The translations under genes were made by a program, and so were the position numbers. From the NCBI GenBank assembly GCA_036381495.1, contig DASVCS010000118.1, forward strand, positions 1-64,000: a stretch of DNA of 64,000 bases, read 5' to 3'. Below the pieces are notes generated by a model. That model searched no databases. It worked only from the letters and a program-made list of their open reading frames with translations, and was not told where the DNA came from. Below, one piece after another: positions 48,617 through 56,583 of this stretch (within the stretch, counting starts at the first letter, position 1; each line of letters opens with the position of its first letter). The stretch comes from DASVCS01 sp036381495 (lineage in GTDB: Bacteria; Gemmatimonadota; Gemmatimonadetes; Longimicrobiales; RSA9).

Positions 48617-49912
48617 GTGCTCGTGCTGGCCAACGGCTTCTTCGTGGCCGCCGAGTTCGCGCTGGTCGGTGCGCGCCGCACGCGCATCGATGCGTTGGTC
48701 GAGCACGGCAACCGGCGGGCTCGACTCGCACGTCGAGCGATCGTAAACCTCGACCACTACATCTCGGGGACCCAGCTCGGAATCACGCTCGCCTCGCTCG
48801 GTCTGGGGTGGGTCGGCGAGAGCACGGTGGCCGCCATCCTGATCCAGGCGTTCGACGGGCTGCCGCCGCCCTGGAACGTCGTGGCCAGTCACGGCGTGGC
48901 CGCGCCCGTCGCGTTCGCGTTCATCACCTTCCTGCACATCGTGCTGGGCGAACTCGCGCCGAAGTCTCTGGCGCTGCTCTTCCCGGAGCCCACGAGTCTC
49001 TGGACGGCGGGTCCGCTGATCTTCTTCTCGAAGGTTTTCGCGCCCTTCATTGCGCTGCTCAACGGTTCCGCGAACCTGCTGCTGCGGGCGCTCGGTCTCC
49101 AGGCGCCCACGGAGGTCGAGCGGGTGCACCGGCCGGAAGAGATCGAGATGCTGGTGACACAGTTGTACGAGCAGGGCGCGCTGGCGGAGGAGCCGGTCGA
49201 GATGATCCGTGGCGTCTTCGATCTTTCGGAGACCACGGCGGGCGAGGTCATGACGCCGCGCACGGACATCGCGGCGCTCCCGGTCGATGCGACCATCGAC
49301 GAGGCGGCGGCGCTGATCCTCGAGAAGGGCCACTCGCGGATCCCGGTGTACGAGGAATCGCTGGACCGGATCCTCGGGATCGTCCTGGCACGAGAGGTCT
49401 GGTGGGCGCAGAAGGAGGATCGCGGCACTCTCGCCGAGCTGATCCGGCCGGTGCCGTTCGTTCCGGACAGCAAGGACATCGAGGGGTTGCTCCGCGAGAT
49501 GCAGCGCGAGCGCGTCCACATGGCGGTGGTGGTCGATGAATACGGCGGCACCGCGGGGATCGTGACGATCGAGGACCTGATCGAAGAGATCGTCGGTGAG
49601 ATCCGCGATGAGCACGAACAAGCCGAGCCGCTCGAGATCGAAGAGCTGCCCGGCGGCGAGGTGCTGCTGAACGGGACCGTGCCGATCTTCGAGCTGAACG
49701 AGCGCTACGGACTCCGGCTGCCCGAGGACGAGTACACGACGATCGCCGGGTACGTGATGGGCCGCTTCGGCCGGATCCCGGGCGTCGGCGATGAGGTCGA
49801 GTTCCCCGGCGGCCGGCTCCACGTGGTCTCGATGGAGGGCCGGCGCATCGAGCGGCTCGCGCTGCGCCTCGAGTCCGCGCCGTCCGGCGCCGGCTCGACG
49901 ACGCCCCGCTGA
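48617..49912 (+). CDS. CNNM/CorC-type transporter (DUF21, CBS pair, CorC_HlyC)
   Basis: 431 residues from GTG 48617. A CTG at 48575 with GGAGG five bases upstream would add 14 residues (LSGSEIAWRLILVI) and complete the first TM, so the true start may be there. DUF21 membrane domain: NGFFVAAEFALVGARRTRID, SGTQLGITLASLGLGWVGE and HIVLGELAPKSLALLFPEPT. A CBS pair (about 210-330: VMTPRTDIAALPVD, GHSRIPVYEESLDRILGIVL, VVVDEYGGTAGIVTIEDL) and a C-terminal CorC_HlyC domain follow. Related proteins move Mg2+ or Na+ or help in cobalt resistance. It separates the mutase large-subunit gene from the rest of the acyl-CoA genes. Confidence 0.9.
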   Translation: MLVLANGFFVAAEFALVGARRTRIDALVEHGNRRARLARRAIVNLDHYISGTQLGITLASLGLGWVGESTVAAILIQAFDGLPPPWNVVASHGVAAPVAFAFITFLHIVLGELAPKSLALLFPEPTSLWTAGPLIFFSKVFAPFIALLNGSANLLLRALGLQAPTEVERVHRPEEIEMLVTQLYEQGALAEEPVEMIRGVFDLSETTAGEVMTPRTDIAALPVDATIDEAAALILEKGHSRIPVYEESLDRILGIVLAREVWWAQKEDRGTLAELIRPVPFVPDSKDIEGLLREMQRERVHMAVVVDEYGGTAGIVTIEDLIEEIVGEIRDEHEQAEPLEIEELPGGEVLLNGTVPIFELNERYGLRLPEDEYTTIAGYVMGRFGRIPGVGDEVEFPGGRLHVVSMEGRRIERLALRLESAPSGAGSTTPR

Positions 49913-49934
49913 ACCGCGTTCCGGGGGCGGGGCC

Positions 49935-50678
49935 GTGGCGTGGTGGCGCAATTACTTCGACGAGACCTTCTTCCGGCTGCACGAGGATCTCTTCCCCGAG
50001 CGTGAGAGCCGGCGCGAGGTCGGCGCGATCCTCGAACTGCTCGGTCTGCCCTACGGCGCCCGGGTCCTGGATCTGCCCTGCGGCTGGGGGCGCCACACGA
50101 ACCTCCTCGCCGCGGCCGGCCAGACCGCGTTCGGCGCGGATCTCTCCGTCGACCTGCTGCGCCGCGCCGCGGCCGGCGCCCGCGCCGCCGGCCAACCGGC
50201 GCGCTTCGCCGCGGCCGACCTGCGCGCGCTCCCGTTCCGCGACGCGTGCTTCGATGCCGTGATCAACGTCTTCACGAGTCTCGGCCTCTTCCTCGAGGAC
50301 GCCGAAGACCTCCGCGCGCTCGTCGAGACGCATCGCGTGCTCCGACGCGGCGGCCGGTTCCTGCTCGAGAGCATGCACCGCGACGACGTCGTCTGTACCT
50401 ACGCCGCCCGCGACCGCTGGACGCTCCCCAACGGTATCGAGGTCCGCGTCCGGCGCCGCTTCGACCCCGTCAGCGGGATCAGCTACGAGCGCCTGCGCTG
50501 GCGCAGGGGCGAGGAACACGGCGAGAAGCGCCACGCCCTGCGCCTGCGCACCGCCACCGAGATCCACGGGCTGCTCACCGCCGCCGGCTTCCGGGACGTC
50601 CGCTACTACGGGGACTGGACAGGCGAGCCGTTCACCCACGAGTCGCCGCGCGTGATCGCCGTGGCGACGAAGGAGTGA
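49935..50678 (+). CDS. SAM-dependent class I methyltransferase
   Basis: 247 residues from GTG 49935, just after the CNNM stop. N-terminal cap AWWRNYFDETFFRLHEDLF. Rossmann core with motif I ARVLDLPCGWGRHTNLLA (about 42-59), GADLS for motif II, FRDACFDAVINVFTSLGLF (motif IV) and LRRGGRFLLESMHRD. The target is unknown; small-molecule methyltransferases of this type (YcgJ-like) are common. A hairpin follows between it and the convergent beta-helix lipoprotein gene. Confidence 0.85.
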   Translation: MAWWRNYFDETFFRLHEDLFPERESRREVGAILELLGLPYGARVLDLPCGWGRHTNLLAAAGQTAFGADLSVDLLRRAAAGARAAGQPARFAAADLRALPFRDACFDAVINVFTSLGLFLEDAEDLRALVETHRVLRRGGRFLLESMHRDDVVCTYAARDRWTLPNGIEVRVRRRFDPVSGISYERLRWRRGEEHGEKRHALRLRTATEIHGLLTAAGFRDVRYYGDWTGEPFTHESPRVIAVATKE

Positions 50679-50713
50679 GGCGTAGGACCGGGGCGGCGGA
50701 CCGAGCGGGCGAC

Positions 50714-50734
50714 GCCGGGCCGCGAGGGCCCGGC
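50714..50734. terminator. Hairpin between convergent genes
   Basis: GCCGGGCC (50714-50721) and GGCCCGGC (50727-50734) form a perfect 8-bp stem with a five-base loop, 36 bases after the methyltransferase stop and about 105 bases beyond the end of the beta-helix gene. No T-run; it could serve as a bidirectional terminator. Confidence 0.45.
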
Positions 50735-50838
50735 GCCGCGCCGAACGACCGCCCCCGGGGGCGCTACATTACCGCCGCCTGCGCCCCCGATAGCGACAGG
50801 TCGGGGTTCCCCGGGGGCGGCGCCGTCGGTCATCGTCG

Positions 50839-52116
50839 TCACCCGCCTTCGACGCAGGTCGTGTTCGCCGCGTTCGCGGGGAAGGTGTTCGCCGCCTCGA
50901 TCTGCGCCAGCGTGAGCGGCGCGATCTCGGCGTCGCGCTCGCCCAGCTCGAAGCCGCAGGTCCCCCATCCCGAGATGTCGTTGCCCTCGATGGTGAGGCC
51001 GGCGGCGTTGACCGATTCACGGCCCCAGAGGATTCCCGACAGGCCCGTGTCCGCGATCGTGTTGTCGCGGATCACGATCGGACTCGTTGCGAGGGACTGG
51101 GCCTCACGCGTCGAGATGCCGTTGCCGCTCGGCGAGCTCACGAAGTTGTCCTCGAACGTGACGCCGCTGCACTCGCGGATGAAGACGCCCTCGGCGCCGC
51201 CGATGAAGCGGCTGTTCGTCACGGTCACGCTCTGCGAGAGACAATCCCGGAGCAGCAGGCCTTCGCCGGCCGCGGGGTCCGGGCCCACGCTCGCGATGGC
51301 GTTCACGGTCGCGGTGCCGGTGAAGCGCCGCAGCCGAACGGAGCCGGCCACGACGAGGTTGTACTCGTCCGGCGTCGCCGGGTCGCCATCGTGGTCGACG
51401 ACCAGTCCGCTCAAGGTGGGGTTCTCCGCCTCGATGTCGATGTTGTCGGCGAAGCCGGAGACCACCGAGATGACCGGGCCGCCGTCGGCGCCGTCCACGC
51501 GGCTGTTGGTCACCGTGACGCCGGAGCCGGCGACCGCGATCCCCACGCCTTCCAGCGCCGGGTCGAACGACGCGGCCGAGATCCAGCTCCGGATCCCGTA
51601 GCCGTTCAGGTCGAGCGTGATGCCGCTCGTGCCGACCACGATGCCGTTGCCCTTGGCCGGTTCGCCCGTCACCGGGTCCACCACCGGCTGCGTCGGGTCG
51701 TCGGGATCTCGGGCATCGCAGCCGAAGACCGTGCCGCCCGGCGCCGGCGTTCCGGTATCATCCAGCATCACATCGTGCTCGACCCCCGCCGGCAGCGTGA
51801 GCGTCGTGTCGGGGAGCAGCCGCACGGTCGAGCCCGCCGGCACGTCCACGAAGAGCTGGTGCGCGTACATGGTCGCGGCCGGGTCGCCCGCCTCGACCGC
51901 CGGCTCGCCGATCAGCACGTCGCACGCCTTCGGCAGCAGGTACGCACCGGTCGAATCCTGCGGCGGCGTGTACGGCACGCGCTCGGTGATCACCGTGGCG
52001 AACCGCGGCGCCAGGACCTCCGCTCGCCGCGACTGCATCGGTACATCGGTGCAGCCGCCCGCGCCGAGGACGACAAGCGTGCACCCCGCGACGGTCACTC
52101 TCTGGATTCTTCGCAT
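50839..52116 (-). CDS. Lipoprotein with right-handed parallel beta-helix
   Basis: 425 residues from ATG 52116. Signal MRRIQRVTVAGCTLVVLGAGGC, quoted as MRRIQRVTVAGC and LVVLGAGGC, with Cys at about 22. Residues about 130-400 are beta-helix repeats of the pectate-lyase/NosD type: GIVVGTSGITLDLNGYGIR, GVTVTNSRVDGADGG, GVFIRECSGVTFEDNFVSS, IVIRDNTIADTGLSGILWG and GLTIEGNDISGWG. No polysaccharide-lyase catalytic set was recognised. A surface location is likely. It runs opposite to the acyl-CoA genes and splits the two mutase subunit genes, so it may be a later insertion. Confidence 0.85.
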   Translation of the reverse strand: MRRIQRVTVAGCTLVVLGAGGCTDVPMQSRRAEVLAPRFATVITERVPYTPPQDSTGAYLLPKACDVLIGEPAVEAGDPAATMYAHQLFVDVPAGSTVRLLPDTTLTLPAGVEHDVMLDDTGTPAPGGTVFGCDARDPDDPTQPVVDPVTGEPAKGNGIVVGTSGITLDLNGYGIRSWISAASFDPALEGVGIAVAGSGVTVTNSRVDGADGGPVISVVSGFADNIDIEAENPTLSGLVVDHDGDPATPDEYNLVVAGSVRLRRFTGTATVNAIASVGPDPAAGEGLLLRDCLSQSVTVTNSRFIGGAEGVFIRECSGVTFEDNFVSSPSGNGISTREAQSLATSPIVIRDNTIADTGLSGILWGRESVNAAGLTIEGNDISGWGTCGFELGERDAEIAPLTLAQIEAANTFPANAANTTCVEGG

Positions 52117-52566
52117 CGATACGGTCCTCCACTGGAAGGTTGGCGTCGTGATGCTCGGTGGGCGCCGCTCTCCGGGCAACTCGGGTGCCGCCGCGGAAAC
52201 CGCGGAGCGACGCGGTTTTGCTGTGGACCGCGCTCGGAAGCGGCACCATCGCGGTGCGGCCCATGCACCGCTTCGGTTCTGCCACGCCGGTCGGGCCGAG
52301 CGGTTGGCGTTCGTGGGCGTCTGCGACGCGCGCCGGATCGAAAGGCGTCGCGATCCCGCCGACTCCACATCCGCTCCACAGGCCTCCGGCGCGCGCCGCA
52401 CGCGGCGCGGCGTGATGTCGTAATGTCGTGATATCGCGATGCCGCCCGGCCGTTGTGCGGGTGCGCACTTCCTTGCCCACCCTCCGGCAGCGCAGTAGCT
52501 TCATCCGTTGTGAACGCAGACGAACGAACGATCGATCAATCGCGCATGAATAGAGGACAGACCACG
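52117..52566. other. Gene-free divergent region upstream of the mutase small subunit
   Basis: About 450 bases. Shadows only, no credible gene. Visible items: near-tandem ATGTCGTA/ATGTCGTG around 52420-52430, the promoter at 52473-52501, and a run of tetranucleotide repeats (GAAC, GAAC, GATC, GATC, AATC) at about 52522-52541 in the leader of the small-subunit gene. Confidence 0.5.
52473..52501 (+). promoter_or_regulatory. Putative promoter of the mutase small subunit / carboxyltransferase operon
   Basis: TTGCCC at 52473-52478, 17-base spacer, TAGCTT at 52496-52501. Leader of about 60 bases to ATG 52567, containing an AGAGGA ribosome-binding site nine bases before the ATG. The -10 is identical to those of trpD and panB. 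Confidence 0.5.
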
Positions 52567-52983
52567 ATGGCCGAACGGAAGATCCGCGTGCTCGTGGCCA
52601 AGCCGGGGCTGGACGGGCACGACCGCGGCGCGAAGGTGATCGCCAGTTCCTTTCGCGATGCAGGCTTCGAGGTGATCTACACGGGCCTGCACCAGACGCC
52701 GGAGATGATCGTGAACGCGGCCGTCCAGGAGGATGTGGACGTGGTGGCGCTCTCGATCCTCTCGGGCGCGCACATGACGCTGTTTCGTCGGATCCTCGAG
52801 CTGCTGCGCGAACAGGGCGCCGATCACATCCTGGTCACGGGTGGTGGGATCATCCCGGAGGAGGATGCGGCGGAGCTGCGCAAGATGGGCGTGGGCCGCA
52901 TCTTCGGGCCCGGCACACCGACCTCGGAGCCGATCGAGTACATCCGTGGCTGGTTCGCCGAGCATGGTCAAAGCCGCGAGTAG
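52567..52983 (+). CDS. B12-binding (small) subunit of acyl-CoA mutase
   Basis: 138 residues. Stand-alone cobalamin-binding domain: VAKPGLDGHDRGAKVIA contains the DxHxxG motif whose His coordinates cobalt. SILSGAHMTLF and LVTGGGIIPEEDA complete the family pattern. It should complex with the large subunit at 46776. The two genes lie about 4 kb apart, separated by a CNNM gene, a methyltransferase gene and an opposing lipoprotein gene. ATG 52567 was chosen for its ribosome-binding site; ATG 52546 is possible. Confidence 0.93.
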   Translation: MAERKIRVLVAKPGLDGHDRGAKVIASSFRDAGFEVIYTGLHQTPEMIVNAAVQEDVDVVALSILSGAHMTLFRRILELLREQGADHILVTGGGIIPEEDAAELRKMGVGRIFGPGTPTSEPIEYIRGWFAEHGQSRE

Positions 52984-52999
52984 GGCCGGCCCGCCGGCG

Positions 53000-54631
53000 A
53001 TGGCCGGGCGGCTGCGGCAGCGGGTGCAGGAGCTGCTGGAGCTGGAGGCGCGGACCCGCGAGGGCGGCGGTCCGGACAAGATCGAGCGCCAGCACGCGCA
53101 GGGGAAGCTGACCGCGCGGGAGCGGATCCAGTTGCTGCTGGATCCGGGGACGCGCTTCCTCGAGGTCGGGCTGCTGATCGCCTACGACGAGTACGAGGGG
53201 AAGGCGCCGGCGGCGGGTGTGGTGACGGGCGTGGGCACGATCCATGGCCGGCCCGTCGTCGTGGTGGCGAACGATGCCACCGTGAAAGCCGGCTCGTGGT
53301 GGCCGGAGACGATCAAGAAGATGCTGCGCGCGCAGGAGATCGCGATGCGCTGCCGCATCCCGATCATCTACCTGGTCGATTCCGCGGGCGTCAACCTCCC
53401 GTACCAGGGCGGCGTCTTCCCGGGCCAGTACGGCGCGAGCCGGATCTTCTACTACAACTCGATCATGCGACGGTACCTGCGCGTACCGCAGATCGCGGCG
53501 GTCATGGGGCCGTGCATCGCGGGCGGCGCGTACCTGCCCGCGCTGTCGGACGTGATCCTGATGGTCGAGGGCACCAGCTTCATGGGGCTGGGCGGCCCGA
53601 ACCTGGTGAAGGGCGCGATCGGCCAGACCGTGGATGCCGAGACGCTCGGCGGCGCGCGTACGCACACGACGCTGAGCGGGGTGGCGCACTACCGGGTCCC
53701 CGACGACCGGGCGTGCGTGTCCCGCATCCGCGAGCTGATCGCCGAGCTGCCGTACACGCCGCCGGGCGGCGCGAATGCGTCGCGAGCGCGGCCGCCGGAG
53801 CGTGATCCGGCGGCTCTCTACGACATCCTCCCGGACGACCACCGCCAGCCGTACAACGTCCGCGACCTCCTCGCCTGCCTGCTCGATGAGGGTCGCTTCG
53901 ACGAGTTCCAGGCCGACTACGCGCCCGAGATGATCTGCGGCGCCGCCCGCATCTGCGGCCACGCCGTGGGCGTGATCGCGAACGCGCGGGGGATGCTCAA
54001 GGACCCGCGCGGCGGACCACCCCGCTTCGGCGGCATTGTCTACACGGACAGCGCGGAGAAGACCGCCTACTTCATCGAGACCATGAACCGGCACGGCACG
54101 CCGCTCCTCTTCATCCAGGACGTGAGCGGCTTCATGGTCGGCACTGAGGCGGAGCAGTCGGGGATCATCCGCGCCGGCGCCCGCTTCGTCGAGGCGATGG
54201 CGACCGCGACCGTGCCGAAGCTGGTCCTGACCGTCAATCACGCGTCGGGCGCGGGCTATTACGCGATGGCGGCACAGGGCTTCGATCCGGACTTCATCTT
54301 CACCTGGCCGACGGGGCGGATGGGCGTGATGGAGGGCGAGAGCGCCGTCGTTGCGCTCTTCGGCCCCCAGCTCGAGGAGTTGCGCAAGCAGGGCCGTGCG
54401 CCGGATGCCGAGTTGCAGGCCCGGATCGATGCCGTCCGCGCGGACTACGAGCACCAGCTCGATGCCCGTTACGCCGCAGCGCGCGGCTTCGTGGATGCGG
54501 TGATCGTGCCCGAGGAGACGCGCGACGTCCTGGCGCTCGCGCTCGGCGCCGCACTGCACAACCCGGGGCCGCACATCGGGCCGTTCGGTGGGTTGCGCGA
54601 GGCGGGCGACGGAGTTCCGACCCGATCATGA
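53000..54631 (+). CDS. Acyl-CoA carboxylase carboxyltransferase (beta) subunit
   Basis: 543 residues from ATG 53000 (ATG 52964, overlapping the previous gene, is also possible). Two crotonase-fold halves: N-half with KLTARERIQLLLDPGTRFLE, GRPVVVVANDATVKAGSW and IYLVDSAGVNLPYQ; C-half with VGVIANARGMLKDPRGG, FIQDVSGFMVGTEAEQSGI and HASGAGYYAMAAQGFDPDFIF. SWWPETIKKMLRAQEIA and GPCIAGGAYLPALSDV resemble methylcrotonyl-/geranyl-CoA carboxylase beta chains more than propionyl-CoA carboxylase, which fits the atuA neighbour. The biotin-carrying alpha subunit is not in the window. Confidence 0.92.
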   Translation: MAGRLRQRVQELLELEARTREGGGPDKIERQHAQGKLTARERIQLLLDPGTRFLEVGLLIAYDEYEGKAPAAGVVTGVGTIHGRPVVVVANDATVKAGSWWPETIKKMLRAQEIAMRCRIPIIYLVDSAGVNLPYQGGVFPGQYGASRIFYYNSIMRRYLRVPQIAAVMGPCIAGGAYLPALSDVILMVEGTSFMGLGGPNLVKGAIGQTVDAETLGGARTHTTLSGVAHYRVPDDRACVSRIRELIAELPYTPPGGANASRARPPERDPAALYDILPDDHRQPYNVRDLLACLLDEGRFDEFQADYAPEMICGAARICGHAVGVIANARGMLKDPRGGPPRFGGIVYTDSAEKTAYFIETMNRHGTPLLFIQDVSGFMVGTEAEQSGIIRAGARFVEAMATATVPKLVLTVNHASGAGYYAMAAQGFDPDFIFTWPTGRMGVMEGESAVVALFGPQLEELRKQGRAPDAELQARIDAVRADYEHQLDARYAAARGFVDAVIVPEETRDVLALALGAALHNPGPHIGPFGGLREAGDGVPTRS

Positions 54632-54644
54632 CCGGTGACAATCG

Positions 54645-56021
54645 ATGACGGAAAAGATCATTCGCATCGCGTCCGGCCAGGGCTTCTGGGGCGACCGGCT
54701 GGATGCGCCGGTCGAGCAGGTCCGGCGCGGCCCGATCGACTACCTGATGCTCGACTACCTGGCCGAGGTCACGATGTCGATCCTCCAGAAGCAGCGCGCG
54801 CGCGACGCTTCGCAGGGGTACGCCCGCGACTTCGTCCCCCTGATGGGCGAGATCCTTCCGGACTGCGTGGAGCGCGGGATCCGCGTCATTGCGAACGCGG
54901 GCGGCGTGAACATCGAGGCGTGCCGCGATGCGGTGCTCGACGAGGCGCGCAAGGCGGGGCTCGCCGGCGGCGTGCGGGTCGGCGTCATCCTCGGTGACGA
55001 CATCCTCGAGCGCCTCGAAGACCTGATCGCCCGCGGCCACGAGCTGCGCAACATGGAGACGGGCCGCCCGCTCACCGATGTTTTGGACCGGGTCCAGAGC
55101 GCGAACGCGTACATCGGCGCGCGGCCCATCGTGACCGCGCTCGAGCGCGACGCCACGGTGGTCATCACGGGGCGCTCGACGGACACCGCGCTGACGTACG
55201 CGCCGATGATCCACGAGTTCGGCTGGTCGCCGGCCGACCACGACCGGCTCGCGGCGGGCGTGGTCGCAGGCCACATCAACGAGTGCGGCGCGCAGGCGAC
55301 GGGCGGGAACTGCCTGCTCGACTGGGAGACGATCCCGGATCTGGCCGACGTCGGCTTCCCGATCATCGAGGCGGCGCCCGACGGCAGCTTTATCGTCACC
55401 AAGCATGCGGGGACCGGCGGCCGCGTCAGCGTCGGGACGGTGACGGAGCAGTTGGTCTACGAGATGGGCGACCCGCGGGCATACATCACGCCCGATGTGA
55501 TCGCGGACTTCACCACGATCCACCTAGAGCAGGAGGCGCCGGACCGCGTGCGCGTGAGCGGCGTCCGGGGGACCGGGCCGACGGACAAGCTGAAGGTCTC
55601 GATCTCGTACGGCGCCGGCTACAAGGCGGTGGGCACGCTGGTCTACGCCTGGCCGGACGCCGTGGCCAAGGCGCAGGCCGCGGACCGGATCCTGCGGGAG
55701 AGGCTCGACCGGATGGGGCTACGCTTCGACGAGATCCGGACGGAGTACGTGGGGTGGAACGCGACGCACGGCCCGCTGGCGGGACCACCGCCGGCGGACC
55801 TGCCGGAAGTCCAGCTCCGGGTGGCCGTGCGGAGCGAGGAGCGTGGCCCGGTCGAACGCTTCACGCGGGAGATCGCGCCGCTCATCCTGACGGGGCCGCC
55901 GAGCGTGACCGGCTTCGCCGGCGGCCGCCCGAGGGTGCAGGAGATCGTTGCCTTCTGGCCGGCGCTGATCGACCGCAGCGAGATCGAGCCGAAGCTGCGG
56001 GTGGAGGTGACCGAGGCATGA
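54645..56021 (+). CDS. AtuA-type acyclic terpene utilisation protein (DUF1446), N-terminal part
   Basis: 458 residues. DUF1446/AtuA motifs: IRIASGQGFWGDRLDAPVE, DYLMLDYLAEVTMSILQKQ, VIANAGGVNIEACRDAV, VVITGRSTDTALTYAPMI, GHINECGAQATGGNC and VGTVTEQLVYEMGDP. In the Pseudomonas citronellol pathway AtuA is needed for acyclic terpene growth; its reaction is not settled. Full AtuA proteins carry a C-terminal ferredoxin-like domain, here encoded separately at 56224 with a 60-residue membrane protein gene in between. Stop overlaps that small gene. Confidence 0.9.
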   Translation: MTEKIIRIASGQGFWGDRLDAPVEQVRRGPIDYLMLDYLAEVTMSILQKQRARDASQGYARDFVPLMGEILPDCVERGIRVIANAGGVNIEACRDAVLDEARKAGLAGGVRVGVILGDDILERLEDLIARGHELRNMETGRPLTDVLDRVQSANAYIGARPIVTALERDATVVITGRSTDTALTYAPMIHEFGWSPADHDRLAAGVVAGHINECGAQATGGNCLLDWETIPDLADVGFPIIEAAPDGSFIVTKHAGTGGRVSVGTVTEQLVYEMGDPRAYITPDVIADFTTIHLEQEAPDRVRVSGVRGTGPTDKLKVSISYGAGYKAVGTLVYAWPDAVAKAQAADRILRERLDRMGLRFDEIRTEYVGWNATHGPLAGPPPADLPEVQLRVAVRSEERGPVERFTREIAPLILTGPPSVTGFAGGRPRVQEIVAFWPALIDRSEIEPKLRVEVTEA

Positions 56022-56200
56022 ACGCACGCAGGAACAGGTTGCTCGTCGAGATCCTGCTCCCGATCCTGATCATCCTGGCGCTGTTCACGTTGACGCTGAT
56101 CTGGAACGTCGTCGCCGCGTTCGTCGTCCTCTTCCTGGGGCTCGTGATCTGGCTCGCGCGCTACGTACAGCGCCACGAGCCGCACCAGCCGGGCGAGTGA
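56018..56200 (+). CDS. 60-residue membrane protein between the AtuA halves
   Basis: Basic start (MNARRNRLLVE), two adjacent hydrophobic stretches (ILLPILIILALFTLTLIW and VVAAFVVLFLGLVIWLARYV) and a polar tail RHEPHQPGE. Start overlaps the atuA stop (ATGA) and the stop overlaps the beginning of the downstream frame, so it is translated within the operon. No family recognised. It could tether the AtuA complex to the membrane, which is only a guess. Confidence 0.65.
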   Translation: MNARRNRLLVEILLPILIILALFTLTLIWNVVAAFVVLFLGLVIWLARYVQRHEPHQPGE

Positions 56201-56223
56201 CGGACGGGGTGGAGGAGGGGACC

Positions 56224-56583
56224 ATGCCGAAACTCTCACTGATGCGGCTCGCGCACGCGCGATCGGGGGACAAGGGCGACACCGTCAACGTCGGCTTGAT
56301 CGCGCGCCGCCCCGAGTATTACCCGCTGCTCGTCGACCAGGTGACGACGGCCGCGGTCCGCGCGCACTTCGACGGCCTGGTGCACGGCGCCGTGGAACGC
56401 TTCGAGCTGCCGAATCTGAAGGCGCTCAACTTCCTGCTCCACAACGCGTTGGACGGCGGAGGCACAGTCTCTCTGATGACCGACGCGCAGGGGAAGACCT
56501 TCTCGACGGCGCTGCTGCGCATGGAGATCGAGGTCCCGGAGCAGGTGTACGCCGAGGCGACCGAACGGGGCGAGGATGGCTGA
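56224..56583 (+). CDS. AtuA-like ferredoxin-fold domain protein
   Basis: 119 residues. ATG 56224 is preceded by GGAGGAGGGG, a very strong ribosome-binding site, and is preferred over GTG 56197. The signature LSLMRLAHARSGDKGDTVNVGLIARRPEYYPLL, quoted as RLAHARSGDKGDTVNVGLIA, is that of the C-terminal domain of AtuA proteins, found here as its own gene. LPNLKALNFLLHNALDGGG follows. It probably forms a complex with the DUF1446 protein at 54645. Stop overlaps the hydratase start. Confidence 0.85.
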   Translation: MPKLSLMRLAHARSGDKGDTVNVGLIARRPEYYPLLVDQVTTAAVRAHFDGLVHGAVERFELPNLKALNFLLHNALDGGGTVSLMTDAQGKTFSTALLRMEIEVPEQVYAEATERGEDG

